A DNA stretch of 64,000 bases from Deinococcus psychrotolerans (lineage in GTDB: Bacteria; Deinococcota; Deinococci; Deinococcales; Deinococcaceae): NCBI RefSeq assembly GCF_003860465.1, contig NZ_CP034183.1, positions 1,874,001 through 1,938,000 of the forward strand. Direction: 5' to 3'. Below the pieces are notes generated by a model, which saw only the letters and a program-made list of their open reading frames with translations, was not told the origin of the DNA and made no database searches. A program made the position numbers and the translations under genes. Below, in pieces: positions 26,711-34,712 of the stretch (its first letter is position 1; each line of letters begins with the position of its first letter).

Positions 26711-26745
26711 CAAAAAAACGCCCGCCGAGTGAGGTTTCTCGGCGG
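26711..26745 (-). terminator. Terminator after tRNA-Leu
   Basis: CCGCCGAG (26722-26729) pairs with CTCGGCGG (26738-26745). On the minus strand the stem is followed by GGGCGTTTTTTTGG, a seven-T tail. It lies 42 bases after the tRNA 3' end. Confidence 0.85.
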
Positions 26746-26786
26746 TTCAGGATTCAAAACAAAGTTAAGAGACCTAGCGTTTTGTT

Positions 26787-26871
26787 TGGTGCTGAGGATG
26801 GGACTTGAACCCACACAAGTTACCTTACACGCACCTCAAGCGTGCGCGTCTACCAATTCCGCCACCCCAGC
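26787..26871 (-). tRNA. tRNA-Leu(GAG)
   Basis: The minus strand reads GCTGGGGTGGCGGAATTGG at its 5' end and CCTCAGCACCA at its 3' end. The acceptor stem GCTGGGG/CCTCAGC has one G-T pair, the discriminator is A and CCA is encoded. The anticodon stem CACGC/GCGTG closes the loop TTGAGGT, giving anticodon GAG for leucine CUC/CUU codons. The variable arm and the GGTTCAAGTCC T-loop are those of a class II leucine tRNA. Length 85 with CCA. Confidence 0.96.
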
Positions 26872-26930
26872 AAAGCCAAGTACGGGAGATAAACTCCACA
26901 AACACTTGTACAGGACAAGCGAAATAGAGT

Positions 26931-28232
26931 TTAGTGGCCCTGCCCCAGCTTGTCAATGTTTAGCCCTTTTTTGGCACTTTGTGTTGGGCTTGCCGGCTTC
27001 ATCAGGCCGGCGCTCTTGCCGGCAAGCATCTCGCTTACGGTGGTCAGGCTGACGCCGCGCCGCTTGGCATACTTGAGAAAATCACCGAAGACATTCATGG
27101 TCTCTACCGCGTTGTCGTGGAGCAGCACGATGCCGCCAGGGTGGAGCTTGCGGTCAAAGCGGCTTTCCAGCACCGCGTCGCCGGGGTTTTGGAAGTCGGC
27201 GGGGTCATCCGTCCAGAACACGGTGCTCAGGCCCAGCGCCCGCGCCGCGTCCAATGTTTGGGGAGTGTAATCACCGCCGGGGGGCCGGAAGTACTTGATG
27301 GGCTGCCCGGTGAGGCGGCGCAGCGTTTGGTTGGTCAGGCTCATTTCGGTGATGGCGGCATTGAGGCTCAGCGGCGGCAGCCGGACGTGGTGGTAGGTGT
27401 GGTTGCCGACTTCGTGGCCCTGCTGCACCATGTCGCGCACGAAGTACGGGTAAGCGCGGGCGTTGCGGCCAATCACGAAGAAGGTGGCCTTTACCTGACC
27501 GCGCCTGAGCAAATCCAGCAGCAGCGGCTCGTACATCGGGTGGGGGGCGTCGTCGAAGGTCAGGGCGGCAAGGGGCCTCAGGATATTGCCGCCGTAAAGC
27601 AGACCATCCTGGATACCGCCCTTGACTTGGCTGGCGCTACGGGTGCGGGCGTCGGCCAGCTTTTGATCCACGCTGCCGTAAAAGTTGATGGTCTGCTCGC
27701 GCACCTTGTCGGCGATTTTGCCGGTGTCGCCGCCTCCGGGCGTGACGCTGCCCAGCGCTTCCCAAGCCCGGTCATACGTGGCGCTGCCTGCTGCCCACGC
27801 CGCGACCTCGTTGATGCGGCTGCGCGGAGCGCTGAGCGTCAGAATTGGCAGCGGGCCGCCGAAGCCGCCGTACCCCACTTTGTTGTATATGCTGACGTCC
27901 ACCTCGCTAAGGCTGGGCCGCGCCGCGAGGGTACGGGCCGCGACGCGGGCAGCCAATTGGCGGGCCTGATCCACTTCATTCGGTTGCAACAGCACCACCG
28001 CGCCCGCCACTTCGATGTGACCGTTGCTGAGATACTGGATTTTCAGCACCTGAGCTACCGGCGGGGTCAGGGTGATTTCGGGAATGGGCGCGGCTCGGCG
28101 GGTGCCGGGCGCAATCGGCTGCGTTTCACCGGGCAATTTGAGAGGTTTGGCCGGAATGGAAATGGGACTCTGGGCGTAAGCCAGCGTGAGCAGGGCCAGC
28201 GGCAAAGCGGCTAGAACATTGACCTTACGCAT
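26931..28232 (-). CDS. Secreted polysaccharide deacetylase
   Basis: A 433-residue protein. A signal peptide ([20 protein letters not shown]) is followed by a region of about 190 residues with no clear match (30-215) and a NodB domain (about 218-410). Its motifs are complete: TFDDAP (225-230, catalytic and metal Asp), NHTYHH (277-282, metal His), RPPGG (316-320) and LLHDN (371-375, catalytic His). NodB enzymes remove N- or O-acetyl groups from chitin-like glycans or peptidoglycan. The ATG directly follows the stop of the transglutaminase-like gene, so the two are one operon. Confidence 0.88.
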   Translation of the reverse strand: MRKVNVLAALPLALLTLAYAQSPISIPAKPLKLPGETQPIAPGTRRAAPIPEITLTPPVAQVLKIQYLSNGHIEVAGAVVLLQPNEVDQARQLAARVAARTLAARPSLSEVDVSIYNKVGYGGFGGPLPILTLSAPRSRINEVAAWAAGSATYDRAWEALGSVTPGGGDTGKIADKVREQTINFYGSVDQKLADARTRSASQVKGGIQDGLLYGGNILRPLAALTFDDAPHPMYEPLLLDLLRRGQVKATFFVIGRNARAYPYFVRDMVQQGHEVGNHTYHHVRLPPLSLNAAITEMSLTNQTLRRLTGQPIKYFRPPGGDYTPQTLDAARALGLSTVFWTDDPADFQNPGDAVLESRFDRKLHPGGIVLLHDNAVETMNVFGDFLKYAKRRGVSLTTVSEMLAGKSAGLMKPASPTQSAKKGLNIDKLGQGH

Positions 28233-29294
28233 TTAGTTGCTCTGCGCCCATTTGAGCGCGTCGGCGGGGCCAGCCGGAAGGTGGCCTTGAACCTGATACA
28301 GCTTGACGCCCGCCAAGATGCTGGCCTTGGCCTGCACGTTTTGGCCGAGTTTGCGCTGCACCAAACCCAGCACGTAGGTCGCCAGCGCGTTTTGGGAATC
28401 GTCGCTGATGGCCTGCTGCAAGAACTTGGCGCTCTGGGCCAGTCCAGTCTGGGTGCTTTTGCCGGCGTAATTGCCGCCAGCGCCCATAAAGCCGCCGTCA
28501 GTGCGCTCGCCCCGGTAGTAGTTGATTTGCGACTTGAGGTAAGCCAGGTCGAGGGGCCGCGCCGAGGCCAGCGCCACGCTCTTCTGGGTGTCGGGCCGCT
28601 TGAAGCCGGTGATCTTTTCACCGTCATACACGGGGTGGACAAAGCGGTAGGCGTCACCGTCGCGCAGCAGCAGACCCTGGTGGGTCATAAACGGCTTGGG
28701 ATCGCTGGCGTCGTCGAGCAGAGCCGCCTTACCGCTGGGCAGCCTCACCAGCGCCACGACGTGACCGAGGTTGCTCTCCTGCCCCTTGTCGTTTTGCCAC
28801 ACCATTACTGCGCCCGCGTCCAGCCCGGTTTGCTGAAGCAGCGCCGAGATCAGCAGGCTTTGCAGCAAGCACTGGCGCTGCCCGCTGCTGACGGCGTAGG
28901 CGAACTCGTAGCCGCGCTCCAAACTGAAATTCGGCAGAATTTTTTTGATGAAGGTGTGTGCCCACTGCGCTGTGTCTTGGGCCAACTGATCGCGCTGGTC
29001 GCCGCTGGCCGCCGCAATGGCCGCTTTGCGGGCCGCCAAGCCTGCCAGCAGGGTTTTGCCGCCGCTCAGCGGAAAATTGGCGGCGGCGTATTTGCCCTCC
29101 AGCCAAGTGCTGAACTCCGGCGTTTTGAGGGCGCGAACCGCGTAAGAATCCTGCGCCAGCGCATTGAAGGCGGAGCTGCCGTAAGCGTAGGCGGCATCTT
29201 TGGGGGCGGGGGCCGGGGCAGCAGCGTAGACCGAGCCGAGCAACAGGGGAAGGGCCAGCAGGATTTGGGCTTTGGAAGTGGGGAAATTAAACAT
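28233..29294 (-). CDS. Secreted transglutaminase-like cysteine protease-fold protein
   Basis: A 353-residue protein with signal peptide (ILLALPLLLGSVYAAAPA, about 11-28). The middle contains a probable Cys-His-Asp triad of the transglutaminase-like fold: C142 (GQRQCLLQSLL, after a Gly/Gln turn), H178 (LGHVVALV) and D194 or D195 (ALLDDASDP). The remainder is helical and may contain a TPR-like repeat near the end (NALATYVLGLVQRKLGQNVQAK). An ATG with GAGG 7 bases upstream sets the start; longer frames lack a signal. The partner gene, a polysaccharide deacetylase, begins on the next base. A role in cell-envelope remodelling is inferred. Confidence 0.68.
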   Translation of the reverse strand: MFNFPTSKAQILLALPLLLGSVYAAAPAPAPKDAAYAYGSSAFNALAQDSYAVRALKTPEFSTWLEGKYAAANFPLSGGKTLLAGLAARKAAIAAASGDQRDQLAQDTAQWAHTFIKKILPNFSLERGYEFAYAVSSGQRQCLLQSLLISALLQQTGLDAGAVMVWQNDKGQESNLGHVVALVRLPSGKAALLDDASDPKPFMTHQGLLLRDGDAYRFVHPVYDGEKITGFKRPDTQKSVALASARPLDLAYLKSQINYYRGERTDGGFMGAGGNYAGKSTQTGLAQSAKFLQQAISDDSQNALATYVLGLVQRKLGQNVQAKASILAGVKLYQVQGHLPAGPADALKWAQSN

Positions 29295-29421
29295 CAGAAA
29301 ACCTCGTGGGAGAGAAGAAAAAACAAGGAGCGACGACTCTTTTAAGGTACTAAGTTTTCTAAGGTACTCGGCGGCAGTCAGCCAAGTATGAAACGCGCAG
29401 GCAGCAAGCGGCGCTCTCCTT

Positions 29422-30621
29422 CTACAGCTTCCAGATGAAATTGCGCCGCGCCAGCACCCACAGCGCCAGCCAAACCGCGCCCACGTAGCCCAGGGTGTAC
29501 AGCCAGCCGCCGCCCTGAACCCCAAACTGCCGTTGCGCGAGGGTCAGCAGCGAGGCCAAGATGCTGCGTTGCTGACCCGTCCAGTTGACTTGCCAAATGT
29601 TGAGAATCCACAGCTTGAGCAAAATCGGAAAGACGTAAGCCCATAAAGAGTTTCGTCCCGCGACTGTAAAGGGGCTGAGCAGCCAAGCGAACTGACCCCG
29701 GCGGGTATCGCCAACCAAATAAAAGGCCAGCATCCCCAGCGTGCCGAGTCCGGCGGAATACAGGATGTAGGAGGGCGTCCAGACCGCTTTGTTGAAGCCC
29801 AGCGAATCTGCCGTCAGCCAGCCCGCCACCGTCAGCGCCACGCCGAGCGCGAGCAGCAGCGGCACTTCGCGTTTCTTGTCGCGCAGAGGTTGAGCCGCCA
29901 CGCTGCCGAGCAGCACCAGGGCGGTGGCCGGAATCACCGAGGTCAGACCGCGCAGACCAATGCCGCTCAGAAACAAGTCGTTGATTTGCTGCACGGCATT
30001 TTCCGTTTCGCTAAACGGAGCACTGAGCAGGAAAAATCGGTAGCCGAGCAGCAGCCCCAGCGCCACGCCCAGCCGCGACAGCGACGGAAAACGGGCGAAC
30101 AGTCCGGCACACAGCGAGGCCAGCGCGATGAGTTGCAGCACGCCCAATCCCCAGATCAGGCTTTTGTTTTCCACGCTGGTCAGCAGCGCTCCCACCAAGT
30201 ACAGCGGAATGGCCCGCTGAAACAGCTTGATGACGGTGTCTCGGTCGGGCCACCAGCGGCTCTCGGTGCGCTTGCCCAGCGAGAACGGAATGGACGCGCC
30301 CGCACAGAAAAGAAACCACGGAAACACCAAGTCGGTCAGCGTCAGGCCCCCGTCCCAGGACGCGTGGACGAGTTGGGCGGGGGTGTACTGGCCCAGCGAC
30401 ACGTTATTGACCAGCAACATCAGCAAAATGGTCATGCCGCGCCAAGCGTCTAGTGCCACCAAGCGGCGCTTAAAGGCGGGCGCGGCGACTTGCCCGAGTT
30501 CCAGTTCCTGGGGTGGCGACGGGGCCGCGAGTTCTGGACTGGTGGCCGGCTTGGGCGCAGTGTCGGGAAAACGCTCGCCGCTGCCCGTAAGTTCAGCTTG
30601 CTCAGAAGTGGGCGCACTCAT
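29422..30621 (-). CDS. Heparan-alpha-glucosaminide N-acetyltransferase-like membrane protein (DUF5009/DUF1624 type)
   Basis: A 399-residue polytopic protein (about ten hydrophobic helices) with a Pro/Ala-rich 50-residue cytoplasmic start. The family signature is RLVALDAWRGMTILLMLLVN, followed by LVHASWDGGLTLTDLVFPWFLF; the histidine (H86) is the residue thought to carry the acetyl group in human HGSNAT. The protein could move acetyl groups across the membrane from acetyl-CoA to terminal glucosamine residues outside. An ATG at 30696 is in frame, but the one at 30621 gives a sensible start; the ribosome site is weak for both. It lies upstream of the deacetylase pair but 127 bases away from it. 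Confidence 0.75.
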   Translation of the reverse strand: MSAPTSEQAELTGSGERFPDTAPKPATSPELAAPSPPQELELGQVAAPAFKRRLVALDAWRGMTILLMLLVNNVSLGQYTPAQLVHASWDGGLTLTDLVFPWFLFCAGASIPFSLGKRTESRWWPDRDTVIKLFQRAIPLYLVGALLTSVENKSLIWGLGVLQLIALASLCAGLFARFPSLSRLGVALGLLLGYRFFLLSAPFSETENAVQQINDLFLSGIGLRGLTSVIPATALVLLGSVAAQPLRDKKREVPLLLALGVALTVAGWLTADSLGFNKAVWTPSYILYSAGLGTLGMLAFYLVGDTRRGQFAWLLSPFTVAGRNSLWAYVFPILLKLWILNIWQVNWTGQQRSILASLLTLAQRQFGVQGGGWLYTLGYVGAVWLALWVLARRNFIWKL

Positions 30622-30995
30622 GAGTGCAGTCTGCTCCCTTTGTCCTGCGCTGAAGATGAAGCGGTCAGCGCGGCTGTGGGGAAATTCACCCTTCACGCTC
30701 AGCTCAACGCTTCACCAGCTCTTTCATCTTGTGTTTATCTAAGCGTGCTTCCACATCCAACCCCCCTTAGAGTTGGATACCTCTAAACGAACCCCCATCC
30801 GCAAGCTGGAGTCGGCGGTTTTGGCCTAGAGCATCTGTGCGAATAGATGTCTGAGCAAAAAGCACGCTCAGCCATCCATCCTCCCAAATGCTCTCTCTAT
30901 TCCACTCCCGTTAGTCGGTCAAAAAAGAACTTCTTTTTTGACAAATGCTCTAAGTACCGAGGCTTCCTCATTTTGCCCTATCCGTAAGGAGAACC
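30622..30995. other. Intergenic region holding a MITE-like repeat and the DUF4394 leader
   Basis: There is no gene in these 374 bases. They contain the 126-bp element at 30827-30952 and, at the right end, the leader of the DUF4394 gene with an AAGGAG ribosome site. Nothing else is recognisable. Confidence 0.6.
30827..30952. mobile_element. MITE-like palindromic element, non-coding, 126 bp
   Basis: The ends are imperfect inverted repeats: TAGAGCATCTG (30827-30837) and CAAATGCTCTA (30942-30952, reverse TAGAGCATTTG), 10 of 11 matching. Inside are a third CAAATGCTCT copy (30885-30894), a CTGAGC/GCTCAG stem (30851-30871) and a 25-base dyad, GTCAAAAAAGAA (30918-30929) and TTCTTTTTTGAC (30931-30942). 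No coding capacity. This is the architecture of a small non-autonomous transposable element or a family of dispersed intergenic repeats; I cannot see other copies in this window. Confidence 0.55.
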
Positions 30996-32672
30996 ATGAA
31001 CAAAATTATTCTTCCGTCTGCTGCCCTTTTCGCCGCGCTGAGTTTGGCCGCTTGTACTTCCTTGCCCGCGCCCAAGCCTGATCCCAAGCCCAATGTGCCC
31101 GCCGCGCCGCAGGGCCGCTTGGTCTACGGCCTGACCAGCAGCGGGCAGCTCGCCAAGTTCGGCGCAGACAACGCCGCTGCCAGCCTGACCACCACCAGCA
31201 TCACCGGACTCGGCAGTGGCGAAACCCTGGCCGATATCGATGTCAACACCAACGGCGGTCTGCTCACTGGCCTGACCACCAACGGCAAGCTCTACACCAT
31301 CAACACCGACAGCGGCGCGGCCACCTTTACCGTATCGGCAGCGACTCCGGGTGTCGGCACGGCGCAAGCGATCGACTTCAACCCGGCCGCTCAGCGTCTG
31401 CGCGTGCTCTCGGCGGGCGACATCAACTACCGCTTGACCCCGGCCACCACCGCTGCCACGGCAGGCACCGTGACCCTGGACGGCCCGCTGAGCTACATCG
31501 CGGGCGATACCAACACCGGCAAAAACCCCAACCTGGTCGCCGCCGCCTACACCAACAGCTTCAAGGACTTCAAGCCTGACGCCAGCGCCACCACCCTCTA
31601 CAGCGTGGACGCCGACCTCGATGTCTTGGTCAAGCACACCAGCGCGGCGGACGCGGCAGGCACCTTCAGCGTCCTCAATACCGTGGGCGCACTGGGCATC
31701 AACATCGACGGCAACACCGGCTTTGACATCTACGGCCTGAATGAAGCCTATCTCAGCGCCAGCAGCAACGGGAGCACCAACCTCTACAGCCTCAATCTGA
31801 CGACGGGCGCGGCCACCCTCAAAACCACCCTTCCCAGCTTGACCCTGAAAAGCATCGCCCTCAGCTTGCCTGCCGCGCCCGTGCCCGCCGCGCCGCAGGG
31901 CCGCTTGGTCTACGGCCTGACCAGCAGCGGGCAGCTCGCCAAGTTCGGCGCAGACAACGCGGCGGCCAGCTTGACCACCACCAGCATCACCGGACTCGGC
32001 AGTGGCGAAACCCTGGCCGACATCGACTTCAACACCAACGGCGGTCTGCTCACCGGCCTGACCACCAACGGCAAGCTCTACACCATCAACACCGACAGCG
32101 GCGCGGCCACCTTTACCGTGTCGGCAGCGACTCCGGGTGTCGGCACGGCGCAGGTCATTGACTTCAACCCGGCGGCTCAGCGCCTGCGCGTCCTCTCGGC
32201 AAATGATATGAACTACCGCCTGACTCCGGCCACCACCGCTGCCACGTCGGGCACGGTCACGGCTGACGGTACCCTCACCTTCCTGTCCACCGACGCCAAC
32301 ACCGGCAAAAATCCCAACTTGGTCGCCGCCGCTTATACCAACAGCTTCAAGGACTTCAAACCTGACGCCACCGCCACCACCCTCTACAGTGTGGACGCCG
32401 ACCTCGACATCTTGGTCAAGCACACCAGCGCGGCTGATCCGGCTCCGGCAGGCAACTTCAGCGTCCTCAACACGGTTGGGCCGCTGGGCGTGGACGCCAC
32501 TGCCAACACCGGCTTGGACATCTACGGCCTAGACGAAGCCTACCTGAGCGTCAGCGCCGGCACCTCCACCACGCTCTATAGCCTCAATTTGGCGACGGGC
32601 GCGGCCACCCTCAAGACGACCATCCCCAGCCTGACCCTGAGAAGCGTAGCGGTGATGCTGCCCACCAAGTAA
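30996..32672 (+). CDS. Lipoprotein with two DUF4394 repeats
   Basis: A 558-residue protein: lipoprotein signal with Cys20 (LSLAACTS), a Pro/Lys spacer (to about 36) and two near-identical units of about 262 residues, each opening QGRLVYGLTSSGQLAKFG and containing NTNGGLLTGLTTNGKLYTI, IDFNPAAQRLRVLS, NPNLVAAAYTNSF and LYSVDADLD. This is the DUF4394 beta-propeller-like family, secreted, with no known ligand. The AAGGAG ribosome site precedes the ATG. The two units are almost identical in DNA, so the duplication is recent or kept uniform by gene conversion. Confidence 0.88.
   Translation: MNKIILPSAALFAALSLAACTSLPAPKPDPKPNVPAAPQGRLVYGLTSSGQLAKFGADNAAASLTTTSITGLGSGETLADIDVNTNGGLLTGLTTNGKLYTINTDSGAATFTVSAATPGVGTAQAIDFNPAAQRLRVLSAGDINYRLTPATTAATAGTVTLDGPLSYIAGDTNTGKNPNLVAAAYTNSFKDFKPDASATTLYSVDADLDVLVKHTSAADAAGTFSVLNTVGALGINIDGNTGFDIYGLNEAYLSASSNGSTNLYSLNLTTGAATLKTTLPSLTLKSIALSLPAAPVPAAPQGRLVYGLTSSGQLAKFGADNAAASLTTTSITGLGSGETLADIDFNTNGGLLTGLTTNGKLYTINTDSGAATFTVSAATPGVGTAQVIDFNPAAQRLRVLSANDMNYRLTPATTAATSGTVTADGTLTFLSTDANTGKNPNLVAAAYTNSFKDFKPDATATTLYSVDADLDILVKHTSAADPAPAGNFSVLNTVGPLGVDATANTGLDIYGLDEAYLSVSAGTSTTLYSLNLATGAATLKTTIPSLTLRSVAVMLPTK
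31095..32666 (+). repeat. Tandem 786-bp duplication inside the DUF4394 gene
   Basis: The block starting GTGCCCGCCGCGCCGCAGGG at 31095 recurs at 31881, an offset of 786 bases (262 codons), and the two copies stay aligned to about 32666. Long runs are identical at DNA level; the second copy differs mostly in its middle third. Confidence 0.85.
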
Positions 32673-32689
32673 GCCAAGATTCAGTTATC

Positions 32690-32733
32690 AAAGAAAGGGG
32701 CGAGGGAACTTAGATTTCCTCGCCCCTTTCTTT
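32690..32733. terminator. Bidirectional terminator between the DUF4394 and CAP genes
   Basis: A perfect 16-bp stem, AAAGAAAGGGGCGAGG (32690-32705) against CCTCGCCCCTTTCTTT (32718-32733). The A- and T-rich ends serve both converging genes. Confidence 0.88.
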
Positions 32734-32755
32734 GGTGCCCTCCTCACGCCTCAGC

Positions 32756-33220
32756 TCAGTTGCTCAGCACCATCACATAGGCTGTGCCGCGCCCGGCCCG
32801 CACGATGCTCATGCCCGCTTTGGTGTAAGCCGCATTGGTCAGGGCGTAGCAGTGAACCGGCGAGTTGCGCCACCAATTCACAGCTTGAGAAGCGTTCAAA
32901 CCCACATTCAGATAAATGATCTCGCTCATGTTGGGGCCGCGCACACCGGTCGAAGCGGCCCGCACACGCGGCGAAGTGCCGCCCGCTCCGGTGTGACTGA
33001 CGCGCCCAGTCTGGGCCATGTAGGTGGCCTGCAAACGGGCCGCGCTGCTGTTGGTGGCCGTCCAGGTCAGCGGAGCGCTGCGGGGGCGAGAGACTCCCGC
33101 GCAGGAAATACCCTGAGCACGCAAGGCGTTGATGCCGCTCAGCAGCGCCGATTCTGAACCGGCAGCGTGGCTTTGGCTCAGCGGGAGGAGCGCCAGTAAC
33201 GCCAGCAAATGCAACTTCAT
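32756..33220 (-). CDS. Secreted CAP-domain protein
   Basis: A 154-residue protein with signal peptide (MKLHLLALLALLPLSQSHAA) and a short CAP/SCP domain: LLSGINALRAQG, LTWTATNSSAARLQATYMAQTGRVSHTG, MSEIIYLNVG, AVNWWRNSPVHCYALTNAAYTKAGM and GTAYVMVLSN. The CAP histidines (in VSHTG and PVHC) and glutamate (SEIIY) are present. The family includes secreted proteins with varied roles (lipid binding, proteolysis, spore or biofilm functions). One cysteine pair (C40 and the Cys of VHCYA) is possible. It converges on the DUF4394 gene through a strong terminator. Confidence 0.85.
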   Translation of the reverse strand: MKLHLLALLALLPLSQSHAAGSESALLSGINALRAQGISCAGVSRPRSAPLTWTATNSSAARLQATYMAQTGRVSHTGAGGTSPRVRAASTGVRGPNMSEIIYLNVGLNASQAVNWWRNSPVHCYALTNAAYTKAGMSIVRAGRGTAYVMVLSN

Positions 33221-33267
33221 AACGTTTACCTTAAAGTCGCTGAGATGAAGAAAGTGAAGGCCGTGAT

Positions 33268-34500
33268 GTGAAGCCAGCCAACGCGCTAAGTTGGAGCGTG
33301 CTTTGGACTCGGCCCAGCTTGCCTCTACGCTTGATCGCCCTGCTGATGGTCAGCGAGTTTGTGCGGGCAGGCTTGGTCGTGGCGTTCTTGCCGCTGATGG
33401 CCGCTCAGTACGGCCTCAGCAGCGCTCAGGTCGGCAGCATCGTGGGCATTCATTATCTGATGGACGCGCTGGCCAAAGGGCCGGTGGGTCTGGTGACGCA
33501 GCGCCTCGGCCTCGGCGGAGCGCTGATCGGCAGCAGCGTGCTGGGACTCGGCGTGATTCTGGCGGTGCTCGGTGGCGCGGGCTTTTGGCCTCTGCTGGTG
33601 CTGGCCGCTGTTTGGGGCGTCTTTTACGCGGCCTTGTGGCCCAGCGTGATGGCGGTGTCGCAGCAGTACGCCCTCACCGGGCGTGAAGCGCGGGCGCTGT
33701 CGGTGACCAACCTGAGCGTCGCGCCCGGAATCGCGCTGGGCACGCTGGGCATCGGCCAACTGATGCTGCGCTCGCCCGCCGGAGTGCCCACCTTGCTGCT
33801 GGCCGCACAAGCGGTGGTGACGGTGCTGGCACTGAGCTTGGCAGCGTTGCGCCTGAGTGGTGGGGAAACCGGCGGCAGTGAGACGCGAAGCCAAAGCTTT
33901 GAGCACTGGAAGGCCCAGTGGCAAAAAGTCGCCGCCCTCCTGCCCGCCGCCTTTGCCCAGATGCTCGCACCAGGCTTGTTGGTGACTTTGTTTTATCCGT
34001 TGCTGAGGCGCTTAAACCTCAGCCTCACCGATCTGCTGGGGCCAGCCATGCTGGGCGGAGCGTGCCTGCTGGCGGCGCTGCTGCTGGCGGGCCGCCTGGC
34101 CGACCAACTCAGCCCCCGCTCCGTGCTGGGGCCGGGACTGTTGCTGCTGGCGTTTACTTTTGGGCTGGCCGGCTACTCCGCCGAGCTGCTGACGCGTTCG
34201 TTGTGGCTGATCGCCGCGCTGATCGGCCTCGGCTACGGCACCTTCATGGCCGGCTGGAACGGGCTGGTGGGCCAGACCCTCCCGCCGCAAAACCGCGCCG
34301 CTGCTTGGGGCGTGGTGATGGCCACCGAAGCGCTCGGCTACTCGCTGGGCCCGGTTTTGGGCGGAGCACTGTGGCAAAGCGGCGGCGTGCGGGTGTTCTG
34401 GCTGGGCGCGGGCGTGTTTTTGCTGGCGCAGCTGTACTACTGGGGCCTCGGACGCCGTTTGGGGCAGGGGAGAGGCGCAGTGCAGGCTTCGGAAGACTGA
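33268..34500 (+). CDS. Major facilitator superfamily transporter
   Basis: A 410-residue protein with 12 predicted membrane helices. The loop after helix 2 (GIHYLMDALAKGPVGLVTQRLG) carries the MFS motif A pattern in degenerate form, and DQLSPRSVLGPGLLL is the matching loop in the second half. The GTG start at 33268 follows GAAGG by 7 bases. No partner genes or regulator reveal a substrate. Multidrug or small-metabolite efflux is the common role for this type. Confidence 0.82.
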   Translation: MKPANALSWSVLWTRPSLPLRLIALLMVSEFVRAGLVVAFLPLMAAQYGLSSAQVGSIVGIHYLMDALAKGPVGLVTQRLGLGGALIGSSVLGLGVILAVLGGAGFWPLLVLAAVWGVFYAALWPSVMAVSQQYALTGREARALSVTNLSVAPGIALGTLGIGQLMLRSPAGVPTLLLAAQAVVTVLALSLAALRLSGGETGGSETRSQSFEHWKAQWQKVAALLPAAFAQMLAPGLLVTLFYPLLRRLNLSLTDLLGPAMLGGACLLAALLLAGRLADQLSPRSVLGPGLLLLAFTFGLAGYSAELLTRSLWLIAALIGLGYGTFMAGWNGLVGQTLPPQNRAAAWGVVMATEALGYSLGPVLGGALWQSGGVRVFWLGAGVFLLAQLYYWGLGRRLGQGRGAVQASED

Positions 34501-34634
34501 GCAAGGCTATTTGGTTACAGCCTTTCAGTCACAAGGCTTAGCCAGATTCTGGCGGTGGTGAGCCATTTGGCGCAGGCAAAAGCCGGCGCGGCGCGGCAGA
34601 CTGTGCCGTAAGCCAACACCAAGGAGGGCCAGCC

Positions 34635-34703
34635 ATGAGGCAAAGTTCAGATTCAGACCCCGTACCAGGCAGCCCACGCTCCACTTCACTTCATCCAATT
34701 TAG
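34635..34703 (+). CDS. 22-codon mini-ORF with a perfect ribosome site, upstream of rtcB
   Basis: MRQSSDSDPVPGSPRSTSLH followed by PI and a TAG stop. The AAGGAGG site at 34621-34627 is 7 bases before the ATG, far better than the ribosome site of rtcB itself, which begins 9 bases after the mini-ORF stop. The arrangement suggests a translated leader that could couple or tune rtcB translation. It is rich in Ser, Pro and Asp. Whether it is translated is unknown. Confidence 0.4.
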   Translation: MRQSSDSDPVPGSPRSTSLHPI

Positions 34704-34712
34704 GAACGAACC

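Noticed and set aside
30978..32423. 481-codon minus-strand open frame opposite the DUF4394 gene
   Set aside because: It is the mirror of a repeated, GC-rich coding region: the repeat on the plus strand keeps the opposite frame open. The protein is Gly/Val/Gly-rich, has no ribosome site and no known motif.
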